Positions 27,458 through 35,963 of a stretch of DNA of 64,000 nt are shown here, in pieces. How positions within the stretch are numbered: the stretch's first letter is position 1; the number at the start of each line of letters is the position of its first letter. Under the pieces are notes generated by a model that saw nothing but the letters and a program-made list of their open reading frames with translations, did not search any database and was not told where the DNA came from. The position numbers and the translations under genes were made by a program. The DNA comes from Bin87 sp034423575 (lineage in GTDB: Bacteria; Chloroflexota; Dehalococcoidia; Lucifugimonadales; UBA3495), in NCBI GenBank assembly GCA_034423575.1, contig DAOUIF010000002.1, forward strand, positions 3,762 through 67,761, read 5' to 3'.

Positions 27458-27534
27458 GGCGTCCCAGGCAGGATTCGAACCCGCGGCCAGCTGCTTAGAA
27501 GGCAGCCGCTCTATCCACTGAGCTACTGGGACGC
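27458..27534 (-). tRNA. tRNA-Arg (anticodon TCT)
   Basis: The minus strand folds into a full cloverleaf: acceptor GCGTCCC/GGGACGC, D arm GCTC...GAGC, anticodon stem GCTGC/GCAGC with loop CTTCTAA (anticodon TCT, reading AGA), and T arm GCGGG-TTCGAAT-CCTGC. The base after the acceptor stem is C and no CCA follows in the DNA, so CCA must be added enzymatically. The other three complete tRNAs in the window encode CCA. Confidence 0.95.
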
Positions 27535-27543
27535 ATCAAGATT

Positions 27544-27573
27544 AGGATAGTAATAGCTGCAGCAGGCTGTCAA
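27544..27573 (-). promoter_or_regulatory. Promoter of tRNA-Arg(TCT)
   Basis: Minus-strand TTGACA (27568-27573) and TATCCT (27544-27549) are 18 bases apart, placing the transcription start within a few bases of the mature tRNA 5' end. Confidence 0.6.
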
Positions 27574-27829
27574 CGTTCACTGCGACTGACCACAGCCGGA
27601 GGGCCATTGCAGAACCGCCGCCATGCCCGCCGCAGGGCAACCCGCCGCGCCCAATTAACCCATCGCTGCGCGTCGCACCGTACGGATTCGACAGCTCCGG
27701 GCAACTCCGAGCCGAAAAGCCAGGGCAAGATTTGTAGTAAAATGTCGCGACGCCTTCAATTCCCCGGTGGCTCTCCGATGTGGTGCAGATTCGCCGCCGG
27801 GACCCATTTCATCCACAGGATCGGGCCGC

Positions 27830-28237
27830 ATGACTACGCAACGCGCCAACCCAATTCGAGTGCTCGTGGCCAAGCCAGGATTGGACGGACACGATCGCGG
27901 TGCGAAAGTCATCGCCCGGGCGCTGCGTGACGCCGGCATGGAGGTCATCTATACGGGCATCCGTCAAACGCCGCGGATGGTCGTGCAGGCTGCCGCGCAA
28001 GAGGACGTGTCGGTCCTGGGGTTGAGCATCCTTTCGGGCGCCCACATGGAATTGCTCCCGGAGATTATGCGGTTGCTGGGTGAACAGAGCATGGACGATG
28101 TGCTGGTGGTTTTGGGAGGCATCGTTCCGGAAGAAGATCGCGAAGCCCTGTCCGAGATGGGCGTGTCCGCCGTATTCGGACCGGGCACCTCCACTAACGA
28201 CATCATCGAGTACATCAACGCCAACGCGTCTGATTGA
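27830..28237 (+). CDS. Methylmalonyl-CoA mutase small (B12-binding) subunit
   Basis: The 135-residue protein is a stand-alone cobalamin-binding domain. AKPGLDGHDRGAKVIA contains the DxHxxG motif whose His coordinates cobalt; SILSGAHMELLPEIM and LGGIVPEED complete the fold. Such small subunits pair with a roughly 550-residue catalytic subunit in archaeal and Chloroflexota methylmalonyl-CoA mutase and in isobutyryl-CoA mutase. A matching large subunit lies about 12 kb away at 40361-42022. The start at 27830 is chosen where homology begins; an upstream ATG at 27767 adds unrelated residues. The gene stands alone between tRNA-Arg and the DUF177 operon. Confidence 0.9.
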   Translation: MTTQRANPIRVLVAKPGLDGHDRGAKVIARALRDAGMEVIYTGIRQTPRMVVQAAAQEDVSVLGLSILSGAHMELLPEIMRLLGEQSMDDVLVVLGGIVPEEDREALSEMGVSAVFGPGTSTNDIIEYINANASD

Positions 28238-28328
28238 AAGATCGCCGCGAATTCATTGGGCTCAGCGCAAAGCCCCGCAACTCCGGTTTGAAAATTCATA
28301 AAATCGACAAAACTGACTTACTAATCTA

Positions 28329-28357
28329 TTGATGCACGTTTGGGGTCATCCTATAAT
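28329..28357 (+). promoter_or_regulatory. Promoter of the DUF177-rpmF-fabD operon
   Basis: TTGATG (28329-28334) and TATAAT (28352-28357) are separated by 17 bases, giving a leader of about 40 bases before the ATG at 28405. Confidence 0.65.
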
Positions 28358-28404
28358 CTGGCGTCAATTCACGAACCGCGTGCGTTTTCAGGTCGTATCC
28401 AGCC

Positions 28405-28926
28405 ATGAAATATAACGTCGCGCAATTGCTGAAAGAAGCAATCGGTTCACATCGTAATTTCGAAATCGAGGAGGAAATCTGCGACGCCGATCATCCGGTC
28501 GACCACGTGCGGGGCTCGGTGAACATGGTGCGCACGCACCATGGAATCTGGGTCCAAGCGCGTCTCGAAGTTCGCTTGCCACAAGACTGCTCACGGTGCC
28601 TGGACGGGTTCTCACGCACGATGAGCATCGAGCTTGACGAAGAGTACTTCCCGGAGATCGACGTCAAAACGGGATCACGGGTCTCGCTTCTCGACGACTG
28701 GGAGGCCTTGTACATTAGCTCGGACCACAATCTGGATTTGGCGGAGGCCACCCGTCAGGCCACTCTCGCGGCGCTGCCTCTGAAACCGCTGTGTATGCCC
28801 GAATGCGTTGGCATCTGCCACCTCTGCGGCCGTAACCGCAACCAGGAATCGTGTGACTGTTATAATCGTCAAGTAGACCCCAGATGGGCGGCATTACGTT
28901 CGCTCATCGAAGAGCAGCAAACCTGA
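28405..28926 (+). CDS. DUF177 (YceD-like) protein
   Basis: The 173-residue protein matches the YceD/DUF177 family, which almost always precedes rpmF in bacteria. The central LPQDCSRCLDGFSRTMSIELDEEYF gives the usual CxRCL knuckle (shown in part), and PECVGICHLCGRNRNQESCDC near the end adds more cysteines, so zinc binding is likely. The plant homologue is linked to 23S rRNA accumulation; a role in ribosome assembly is inferred. It is the first gene after a good promoter and is followed 76 bases later by rpmF. Confidence 0.88.
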   Translation: MKYNVAQLLKEAIGSHRNFEIEEEICDADHPVDHVRGSVNMVRTHHGIWVQARLEVRLPQDCSRCLDGFSRTMSIELDEEYFPEIDVKTGSRVSLLDDWEALYISSDHNLDLAEATRQATLAALPLKPLCMPECVGICHLCGRNRNQESCDCYNRQVDPRWAALRSLIEEQQT

Positions 28927-29002
28927 ACGCTACGGCCTGAAGCGCAGATTGGCCCTTAGCGACCTTCGTCTGCCGGACTTCGGCCTGAAAAATGGATTAA
29001 AA

Positions 29003-29182
29003 ATGGGAGCACTACCAAACAAGAAACTGACCAGAGCACGCAAGGGACGACGACTATCATCTCCGGCATACCGGCTCAGGACGCTCCATCCGGCGCGTTG
29101 CCCCCGGTGCCGCGCAGCCAAGCGGCCCCACGCGGCGTGCCCCGTCTGCGGGTTCTACAGAGGCAGGCAGGTCGGAGGCTGA
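29003..29182 (+). CDS. rpmF: 50S ribosomal protein L32
   Basis: The 59-residue protein starts MGALPNKKLTRARKGRRLS, the standard L32 opening, and ends with a zinc ribbon of two CxxC pairs (CPRC and CPVC) before CGFYRGRQV. Residues 20-35 are basic and bind 23S rRNA. It is the zinc-containing version, not the cysteine-free paralogue some bacteria induce under zinc starvation. The start at 29003 matches the conserved N-terminus; the ribosome site is weak. The position after DUF177 and before fabD is conserved in many bacteria, though plsX and fabH are absent here. Confidence 0.93.
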   Translation: MGALPNKKLTRARKGRRLSSPAYRLRTLHPARCPRCRAAKRPHAACPVCGFYRGRQVGG

Positions 29183-29257
29183 ACACCCGCAGAGCAGCAC
29201 ATAACGACGAGATGATTGGGGTGCGATTTTGCATCGCCTATTTGGAGAGCGGTCATT

Positions 29258-30208
29258 ATGGCAGACATCGCCCGAACTCCGGTTTATTCATACATCTTCC
29301 CCGGACAGGGCACACAAAAAGTTGGCATGGGTCTTTCGCTGTACGAGCGTTCCCCAGCCGCACGCCAAGTTTTCAACGAGGCTGACGACAGCCTCGGCAT
29401 CAACCTTTCCAAGCTGATGTTCGAGGGTCCGGCCGAAGACCTTCAGGACACCGCCCACGCCCAACCGGCAATTATGACCGTGTGCATCGCGATCTGGCGC
29501 GCGTGGAGGGAGTACCTTGGTCCACAGGCCCCGGATCCTGCGGCCGTGGCGGGGCACAGCCTCGGCGAGTACACGTCAATGGTGGTCGGCGGCGTTATGG
29601 ACTTCCGCGACGGGGTCCGCCTGGTCCGCGAACGTGGGCGTCTGATGCATAAAGCGTCTGAATCGCACCCGGGATCCATGGCCGCAATTATTGGCTTGGA
29701 TGAGTACGATGTGGCTCAGGTTGCCCTCGACGCCGGTGTCGAGATGGCAAACATCAACTCCGACGATCAAATCGTGGTGAGCGGCGATAAGATGGCCCTG
29801 GCACGCGCCATGGATCTTGCATCCGCGCGCGGAGCCAAAAAAGTTGTCCCTTTGGCAGTCAGCGGCGCCTTCCATTCGCGTCTGATGGCGGAGGCTCAGG
29901 AAGGTCTGACTGACGCCATCGACCATGTCCAACTGCACGATCCCCAATTCCCGGTTATCGCGAACTCGACCGGAATGGCAATCGTCAATTCCGAGCAGGC
30001 CCGCAACGAATTGCTGACCGGTCTGTGCCACTGCGTGATGTGGAAACACTCGGTGCGCTTCATGGTCGACGCCGGGGTCAACCGGTTCGTCGAGTTCGGG
30101 CCGGCGCGGGTGCTCTCCAGCCTCGTTCGTCGCATCGACCCCGACGTTGAGGCAGTGACGCTGTCCGACCCTGAATCGTTCCGCAAGGTGGGTTCGGACG
30201 CGCCTTAA
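29258..30208 (+). CDS. fabD: Malonyl-CoA:ACP transacylase
   Basis: The 316-residue enzyme moves malonyl from CoA to acyl carrier protein for fatty-acid elongation. It opens SYIFPGQGTQKVGMG and has the nucleophile Ser101 in GHSLGEY and the partner His206 in SGAFHSRLM; IANSTG and VEFGPARVLSSL are conserved too. The start at 29258 gives the normal N-terminus, with GGAG about ten bases upstream. It is followed by nusB and acpP, so ACP and its loader are close together, but no ketoacyl synthase or reductase gene is in the cluster. Confidence 0.95.
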   Translation: MADIARTPVYSYIFPGQGTQKVGMGLSLYERSPAARQVFNEADDSLGINLSKLMFEGPAEDLQDTAHAQPAIMTVCIAIWRAWREYLGPQAPDPAAVAGHSLGEYTSMVVGGVMDFRDGVRLVRERGRLMHKASESHPGSMAAIIGLDEYDVAQVALDAGVEMANINSDDQIVVSGDKMALARAMDLASARGAKKVVPLAVSGAFHSRLMAEAQEGLTDAIDHVQLHDPQFPVIANSTGMAIVNSEQARNELLTGLCHCVMWKHSVRFMVDAGVNRFVEFGPARVLSSLVRRIDPDVEAVTLSDPESFRKVGSDAP

Positions 30209-30274
30209 CTCTAGAAGCGCAGTTCGTTGTTCAGGAGCATGCCGTAACGAATTTCGTTGCGGCTGCGAAGGCCG

Positions 30275-30739
30275 ATGACCGACAGTCCCTTCAATCCAGG
30301 GGTCCTACAGGGTCCGGTTGGGAGGCAAGCGCGGGTACTTGCGTTGCTCTCTCTCTACGCGAGCGATGTTCGGACCGACGCCGCATCCGGGACGGTCGAC
30401 TGGCTGTGCGCCCAGAACCCGGCCACGGTCAGCACAAAAAGGGCGGCGGAATCCATAGTCGCCGGCATTAATGGCGCAGGCTCGGGAGTTGATGAAACCA
30501 TCGGTCGCTATGCGCCGGCCCTGCCCGTGCGTTTATTGTCCATCGTTGACCGCAACATATTGCGTGTGGCAATCTATGAACTGTTCAATCGCGATCATAT
30601 TCCGAGGAACGTTGTAATCAATGAAGCTGTCGAACTGGCATCCATGTTTGGCAGCGAGAGCAGCGCTCGGTTCGTCAACGGCGTCCTGGGCTCAGTTGCG
30701 CACGACTTGCAGGCATCCGTTGACAGTGCGGTAAATTAG
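30275..30739 (+). CDS. nusB: Transcription antitermination factor NusB
   Basis: The 154-residue all-helical RNA-binding protein has ARVLALLSLYASDV at the start and the family block LPVRLLSIVDRNILRVAIYEL, then NVVINEAVELASMFGSESSARFVNGVLG. NusB with NusE (S10) binds boxA of rRNA leaders to prevent early termination. The ATG at 30275 is chosen because GAAGG lies just upstream; an ATG at 30257 is also in frame. It sits between fabD and acpP, an uncommon place for nusB. Confidence 0.93.
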   Translation: MTDSPFNPGVLQGPVGRQARVLALLSLYASDVRTDAASGTVDWLCAQNPATVSTKRAAESIVAGINGAGSGVDETIGRYAPALPVRLLSIVDRNILRVAIYELFNRDHIPRNVVINEAVELASMFGSESSARFVNGVLGSVAHDLQASVDSAVN

Positions 30740-30805
30740 GCTAGACTCCGCACGCTCAAACCCAACCGCGTGGCCATTGCCACGACTTTTCCCGGAGATG
30801 AACCT

Positions 30806-31066
30806 GTGAGTACCGTGCTCGAACGGATTACCGATATCGTCGTTGACAAGCTGGGCGTAGACGCCGGGGATGTCAGCGAGAGCTCATCCTTCCAGGATGA
30901 CCTGGGGGCAGATTCACTTGACCTTGTTGAACTCATCATGGCGTTCGAAGAGGAATTCAGTTCCAGCGACAACACCATTGAAATCCCCGATGAGGACGCC
31001 GGCGAGATCCACACCATAGCCGACGCCGTGAACTATCTGAAAGGCAAGGGCGTGACGGACGAATAG
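30806..31066 (+). CDS. acpP: Acyl carrier protein
   Basis: The 86-residue acidic protein carries growing fatty acids on a 4'-phosphopantetheine arm attached to Ser37 in DDLGADSLDLVELIMAFEEEF (shown in part). The ending IADAVNYLKGK is typical. GTG at 30806 is the likely start, since GGAG lies eight bases upstream and homologues begin here; an in-frame ATG at 30770 precedes that site. It probably shares a transcript with fabD and nusB upstream and with the UDG gene downstream. Confidence 0.95.
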   Translation: MSTVLERITDIVVDKLGVDAGDVSESSSFQDDLGADSLDLVELIMAFEEEFSSSDNTIEIPDEDAGEIHTIADAVNYLKGKGVTDE

Positions 31067-31110
31067 GTCGCGACTGGACCGGACGATACTGGACATGGGT
31101 AACTTGAGCA

Positions 31111-31866
31111 ATGGATACGCTCACCCAGGTAGCTCGTGCCATCAGCGCGTGCACGGACTGTCAGTTGCACGCTGGAAGAACCAATGCCGTTCCGGGAGAA
31201 GGGCCTGATGCGGCCGAATTGCTCTTCATCGGTGAGGGTCCGGGGTTTCACGAGGATCGACAAGGTCGCCCTTTCGTGGGCCCGGCGGGCAATTTCCTGG
31301 AAGACCTGCTGCAATCCATCGGCATGAGCCGGGATCAGGTGTTTATAGCCAACATGGTCAAATGCCGGCCCCCGGACAACCGCGATCCGGTGCCTTCCGA
31401 AATCGCTGCTTGCAGCAAATACCTCGACCGCCAGATAGAACTGCTCGATCCCCTGTTGATAGTTACGCTGGGCCGATTTTCCACGGCCCGTTTTATCCCC
31501 GGCCAGAGCATCAGCCGGGTGCGGGGGCGGTTGCGACGAGTGAACGGTCGCCATATATTCCCCGTAATGCATCCCGCAGCGGGTTTGCGTCGCCAGGAAA
31601 TGAGGGCGTCCATCGAGGAGGACTTCGCCAAGATCCCTGGCCTGCTGGATGTGTTGCGCATCCAATCCGACCCCGCCTCCGGGGAGGCCCAGATCCGCGA
31701 AGCCGGTACGCCCTTTGAACCTTCTGCGAGCCAACAAACTCGTTCTCTCTGGGACATGATGGCGTCGCCCGTTGAGCCAAACGCCGGGTCCCGGCCTGAA
31801 CCGCCGGCACACGACGATCCTGAGAAACCGCACGATCCACCTCCCGGCCAGCAACGGCTGTTTTAG
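31111..31866 (+). CDS. Type 4 uracil-DNA glycosylase (4Fe-4S)
   Basis: The 251-residue enzyme removes uracil from DNA. Four cysteines for the iron-sulfur cluster are present: C14 and C17 (CTDC), C85 (VKCRPPDNRD) and C101 (ACSKYL). The active-site blocks are GEGPGFHEDRQGRPFVGPAG and VMHPAAGLRR. About 50 Pro/Glu-rich residues at the C-terminus lie beyond the usual domain and end GQQRLF; this could be a sliding-clamp-binding peptide (QxxLF-like), which is inference. The rnj start lies 12 bases after the stop. Confidence 0.92.
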   Translation: MDTLTQVARAISACTDCQLHAGRTNAVPGEGPDAAELLFIGEGPGFHEDRQGRPFVGPAGNFLEDLLQSIGMSRDQVFIANMVKCRPPDNRDPVPSEIAACSKYLDRQIELLDPLLIVTLGRFSTARFIPGQSISRVRGRLRRVNGRHIFPVMHPAAGLRRQEMRASIEEDFAKIPGLLDVLRIQSDPASGEAQIREAGTPFEPSASQQTRSLWDMMASPVEPNAGSRPEPPAHDDPEKPHDPPPGQQRLF

Positions 31867-31878
31867 CCCGCATCCCCC

Positions 31879-33561
31879 GTGACTGCGTTGGCATCTTTCC
31901 GCCCTCTCCCAGACGAACCCCTGCGTATCTTGCCCCTGGGCGGGCTGGGCGAGATCGGCAAGAACATGATGGTCCTGGAATGCGGCGCGGACATTCTCAT
32001 CGTCGACTGCGGCGTGCAATTCCCGACCGAAGACATGCCCGGCGTCGATCTGATCATCCCCGATGTATCCTACCTGGCCGACCAGTCGCATCGGGTCCGC
32101 GGCATTCTGATCACCCACGGGCACGAGGACCATATTGGAGCGCTGCCGTATGTGTTGCCGGATCTCAACGCTCCAGTCTACGCTCCCAGACTCGCCCATG
32201 GGCTTATCACTGTCAAACTGAACGAGCGACGGCATACGCGAGACGCGGTGGTTCATGCGGTGGAGCCCGAGCGGCCCATCAACTTGGGCGACAACTTCCG
32301 CGCCACCTGGTTTCGAGTGTGCCACAGCATTCCGGACGCCATGGGCATCTCCATCGAGACGCCCTGGGGCACTGTGATACACACCGGCGATTTCAAGATC
32401 GATCACACCCCGGTCGACGGCCACACCATCGACCTGCCGGCATTGGCTGAACGGGGCAAAAACGGCGTGTTGCTGTTGTTCTCCGACTCCACTTACGCCG
32501 AGTTGCCCGGGTACACGCCTTCCGAACAAACCATGAGTGACGCCTTGAACCGAGCGGTCGGAGACGCTCCCGGGCGTGTAATCATCGCAACCTTCGCCTC
32601 GCTGATCAGTCGCATCCAACAGGTCATCAATGCGGCGGAGCACCATGATCGCCACGTGGCATTCGTGGGCCGGAGCATGGTCGCCAATGTGCAGATGGCC
32701 ACCGAAATGGGCTACCTGGACGCATTGCCGGGCACCATCATTCCGGTTCGGGACGCGGTCGGGCTGCCTCCGGACCGCGTGGTGTTGATGACAACCGGGA
32801 GCCAGGGCGAGCCCACCTCGGCTCTGGTGCGCATCGCCAATGGCGACAGCCGGGACGTTGAACTCATGGCAGGCGATACGGTGGTCATTTCCGCCACTCC
32901 CATTCCCGGCAACGAGCGGGCGGTGAGCCAGACAATCGATAACCTGCTCCGTCAGGGCGCGCGTGTGCTCTACGACCGCATCGCGCCCGTCCACGTCCAC
33001 GGACACGCCAGCCAGGAGGAGTTGAAGCTCATGCTCAACCTGACTCGGCCGCGTTACTTCGTGCCGGTGCATGGAGAATATCGACATCTGCGCGCCCACG
33101 CTCAGCTGGCCTGGGAATTAGGAGCAGCCCCGGACGGCATTTTCGTGCTGGAAGATGGCGAGATCCTTGAGATCGACGATCGCGGCGCCCAGATCACGGG
33201 CTCCATACCCGCAGGGCCCATTTACCTTGACGGCCTCACGGTGATGGACACCGATAGCGTTGTACTGCGGGAGCGACGGTCGCTGGCCCGCGACGGCGTC
33301 GTTGTGGTTTGCGCGGCTGTCGACCGTCATGGCGATTTGACGGGTTCCGTCCAGGTGGCCGGCAGCGGATTCATGGACCCCGCGGACGCGAAGCACACCT
33401 TCAAGCGCCTCGCTGAGGCGGTGGAAATGGGAGTTGCCGGCGATCTTCCCGTCGACGACCCCGACAAAGCACGTGCAAACATCAGAAAAGTCGCCAGACA
33501 GTTCCTACGTAACGAGCTGAACAAGCGGCCTATGATAATCCCGGTAATCCTAGATACGTGA
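31879..33561 (+). CDS. rnj: Ribonuclease J
   Basis: The 560-residue metallo-beta-lactamase/beta-CASP nuclease degrades and matures RNA, with 5'-3' exo- and endonuclease activity in known members. Motif 2 is THGHEDH (H80, H82, D84, H85). LPLGGLGEIGKNMMV opens the protein, and TGSQGEPTSALVRIANG and RVHVHGHASQEEL-type motifs mark the beta-CASP part. The C-terminal domain from about 450 completes the RNase J architecture. The start is GTG at 31879, 12 bases after the UDG stop. A strong hairpin terminator follows. Confidence 0.95.
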   Translation: MTALASFRPLPDEPLRILPLGGLGEIGKNMMVLECGADILIVDCGVQFPTEDMPGVDLIIPDVSYLADQSHRVRGILITHGHEDHIGALPYVLPDLNAPVYAPRLAHGLITVKLNERRHTRDAVVHAVEPERPINLGDNFRATWFRVCHSIPDAMGISIETPWGTVIHTGDFKIDHTPVDGHTIDLPALAERGKNGVLLLFSDSTYAELPGYTPSEQTMSDALNRAVGDAPGRVIIATFASLISRIQQVINAAEHHDRHVAFVGRSMVANVQMATEMGYLDALPGTIIPVRDAVGLPPDRVVLMTTGSQGEPTSALVRIANGDSRDVELMAGDTVVISATPIPGNERAVSQTIDNLLRQGARVLYDRIAPVHVHGHASQEELKLMLNLTRPRYFVPVHGEYRHLRAHAQLAWELGAAPDGIFVLEDGEILEIDDRGAQITGSIPAGPIYLDGLTVMDTDSVVLRERRSLARDGVVVVCAAVDRHGDLTGSVQVAGSGFMDPADAKHTFKRLAEAVEMGVAGDLPVDDPDKARANIRKVARQFLRNELNKRPMIIPVILDT

Positions 33562-33595
33562 TTGGCCCCGGGAAGTCGCACGAACGTGACGGATA

Positions 33596-33630
33596 GACCG
33601 CCGCGCCTGCCAGGGGCGGCGGTCTTGTTT
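33596..33630 (+). terminator. Rho-independent terminator after rnj
   Basis: GACCGCCGC (33596-33604) pairs perfectly with GCGGCGGTC (33616-33624) across an 11-base loop, and TTGTTTGT follows. It ends the transcript that begins before DUF177, so ftsK needs its own promoter. Confidence 0.75.
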
Positions 33631-33673
33631 GTCCGCCAGCGGCCACAGCCGTAGCAGTTTAGGAGTCGAGGAC

Positions 33674-35800
33674 ATGACGACCGCTACCGCAGCTCTCTCC
33701 GGCGGGTTCAATTGGTTCAAAACTGGTATCACAGCAGGGGTATTGCTAGTAGGTGCCATGCTGTTTGCGGTGGTGTACCTGGCTGTCCCCGATTTCGAGG
33801 GATGGTTGATGGCATCCCTTGGCGTCGCTTGGTTGGTGGTCGCCGGATACGGCCTGGCCGTACTGCTCGCGATGGTTTACCGGCCAACATCGTGGTTACG
33901 AGGGTGGCGATGGTGGTCGGCGCTGGCCGCCGTGGGTTTCGTCATGGTTGGCGCACTGACCTTTTGGCAAGGAGATAGCGGCGTCACCTACTCCTACGGG
34001 ATGGCCGGTCAGTGGGGGTACGCGCTCACCGGCGGACACATTTGGATGTGGTCGATCCATATCATCGGTGCGTTGGTGATTGTCAGCCTTTTGCTGGTTC
34101 CGAAGGCGTGGAAGGGGTACCTGGTCGCCGCTCGTTTCATCGCGACCGTCGTCTGGATCGGGCTGGTCTTCGCCGCCATCGGGGCAAAATACCTCGCCAT
34201 CGGCGTGGCGCTGGCATCCGTGGCGGTTGCGCGGGGCGTGCGACGTTTGATGGGAATGCGGCGCCAAAAACCACCGGCGAGTTCCAAACCCGCGTTCACG
34301 CCGGCCTTGGCGAAAGAACCGAGGGAACCCGATCAACCGGATCCTCCGGCAGCCGCGCAGAAGATCAGCATGTCCCGCGCTGGCGGATGGCAACTGCCGC
34401 CCCTGGATACGCTGGCTCCGCCGGAACCCCACCAAGTCAACGGCGCCGCCATCGCCGATATGACCGAAGAGATCAAGGACGCGCTATCCGAGCATGGAGT
34501 TTATGTCGACGTCGAGGACGTGAAAGCCGGGCCTCGGGTGATCAAGTTCGGCCTCGTTCCGGGATACGTGCCGCAGAGGTCCGCCAGGGATGGAGACTCC
34601 GCGAAGCAACGGCCCAGCCGAGTTCGTGTGGGAGATATCGCTAAACGCCAGAAGGACCTGGCGCTGGCGCTGAAGAGCCCGTACATCCGGATCATCGAAA
34701 CACCGGAGCCCGGGGAGGGCCTGGTCGGCCTCGAAGTGCCCAACCCGTCGCCCGGCAAGGTGTTGATGCGGTCCATCGTCGAGGGAGCAGAATTCAGCAA
34801 GATCGTGGACAAGGGTGGTTTGGCCTTTGCCCTGGGCGAAGACGCCGGCGGACAGTCGCTGGCGCTGGACCTGGCCGCCATGCCGCACCTGCTCATCGCC
34901 GGCGCCACGGGTTCCGGAAAGAGCGTATGCATCAATTCGCTGGTGGCCTCGTTGCTGATGACGCGGCCTCCTGACGAACTGCGCATGATCATGGTCGACC
35001 CGAAGCGGGTGGAGCTGACCCCGTTCAATGGGATTCCGCACTTGGTGACGCCGGTGATCGTAGAACCGGACGACGTCCAGCCGGCGCTGCGCGGTTTGAT
35101 CAACGAGATGTCCCGGCGATACAAGCTCATGGAAGAAATGGGCGTACGCAACATCGCCGGTTACAACGCCAAGGCCAGTGAACCGATGTGTTTCCTGGTG
35201 CTCATCGTGGACGAGTTGGCGGACCTCATGATGACGGGCGGTCTGGAAGTGGAACAGCAGCTAGTGCGGTTGGCCCAACTGGGACGAGCGGCTGGCATCC
35301 ACATGGTTCTGGCCACCCAACGGCCGTCGGTGAAGGTGGTCACCGGGTTGTTGAAGGCCAACGTGCCCGCGCGGGTCGCCTTCGCGGTGGCCTCGCAGGT
35401 CGACTCCCGGGTGATCCTGGACGGCGCCGGTGCCGAAGCTCTAATGGGTAAGGGCGATCTGCTCCTGCTCAACAACGATTTCCCCAAGGCGCGACGGGGA
35501 CAGGGCACCCTGGTTTACGACGACGAAATGGACCGCCTCGTCGACTTCTGGCGGAACCAGCAGGGGCCACCGCTGCCGCCCATCGACCTGGCGGAGGAGG
35601 ATGAACCCGACGACGACCCCGACCCCGAAAGCATAGACGACATCTACCAGGGCAACATCCTGGACCAGGCGCGGGGCCTGGCGCTGAGAAACCCGAGGCT
35701 CACGTCGGCGATGCTGGAACGCCGGTTCAAAGTCCGCAAGTCCATAGCCGACGAGCTGATCGAAGAGCTGCGCGGAGAGGGTTTGGTCATCGGCGGCTGA
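33674..35800 (+). CDS. ftsK: DNA translocase FtsK/SpoIIIE
   Basis: The 708-residue protein pumps chromosomal DNA across the closing septum. About four membrane helices occupy residues 15-200 (for example VLLVGAMLFAVVYLAV). A linker follows, then the motor domain with Walker A GATGSGKSVC (about 410), MIMVDPKRVELTPFNGIPHL (in part), Walker B VLIVDELADLMM and LATQRPSVKVVTG. The last 60 residues form the gamma winged helix (LTSAMLERRFKVRKSIADELIEEL in part) that reads polarity sequences. The linker is shorter than in Escherichia coli. AGGAG lies eight bases before ATG 33674. Confidence 0.94.
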   Translation: MTTATAALSGGFNWFKTGITAGVLLVGAMLFAVVYLAVPDFEGWLMASLGVAWLVVAGYGLAVLLAMVYRPTSWLRGWRWWSALAAVGFVMVGALTFWQGDSGVTYSYGMAGQWGYALTGGHIWMWSIHIIGALVIVSLLLVPKAWKGYLVAARFIATVVWIGLVFAAIGAKYLAIGVALASVAVARGVRRLMGMRRQKPPASSKPAFTPALAKEPREPDQPDPPAAAQKISMSRAGGWQLPPLDTLAPPEPHQVNGAAIADMTEEIKDALSEHGVYVDVEDVKAGPRVIKFGLVPGYVPQRSARDGDSAKQRPSRVRVGDIAKRQKDLALALKSPYIRIIETPEPGEGLVGLEVPNPSPGKVLMRSIVEGAEFSKIVDKGGLAFALGEDAGGQSLALDLAAMPHLLIAGATGSGKSVCINSLVASLLMTRPPDELRMIMVDPKRVELTPFNGIPHLVTPVIVEPDDVQPALRGLINEMSRRYKLMEEMGVRNIAGYNAKASEPMCFLVLIVDELADLMMTGGLEVEQQLVRLAQLGRAAGIHMVLATQRPSVKVVTGLLKANVPARVAFAVASQVDSRVILDGAGAEALMGKGDLLLLNNDFPKARRGQGTLVYDDEMDRLVDFWRNQQGPPLPPIDLAEEDEPDDDPDPESIDDIYQGNILDQARGLALRNPRLTSAMLERRFKVRKSIADELIEELRGEGLVIGG

Positions 35801-35928
35801 CCCTGGCCCGCTCATTTTGGTTGCGACAAGACGCGCTCCGGTCGTTTCGCCGAAACGTTAATCCCGGATCAGTCGACTCGGGAGAATGCTGGTAGTCCTG
35901 ATGACGGCGTCGCCATGCGACTGATCAG

Positions 35929-35937
35929 TGGTATGAT
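35929..35937 (+). promoter_or_regulatory. Extended -10 promoter before the PHP gene
   Basis: TGGTATGAT fits the extended -10 pattern TGnTATAAT with one mismatch and lies 27 bases before the PHP start. No -35 is needed for such promoters, and none is evident. Confidence 0.45.
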
Positions 35938-35963
35938 TTTCCCGTCTAGGGAGACAGGAAACA

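Noticed and set aside
31033..33099. A 688-codon open frame on the minus strand opposite UDG and rnj
   Set aside because: It is the shadow of two clearly homologous genes in GC-rich DNA, has no ribosome site and no recognisable domain.
35848..35862. Short palindrome CGTTTCGCCGAAACG after ftsK as a terminator
   Set aside because: The stem would be only about five base pairs once a loop is allowed, and no T-run follows.
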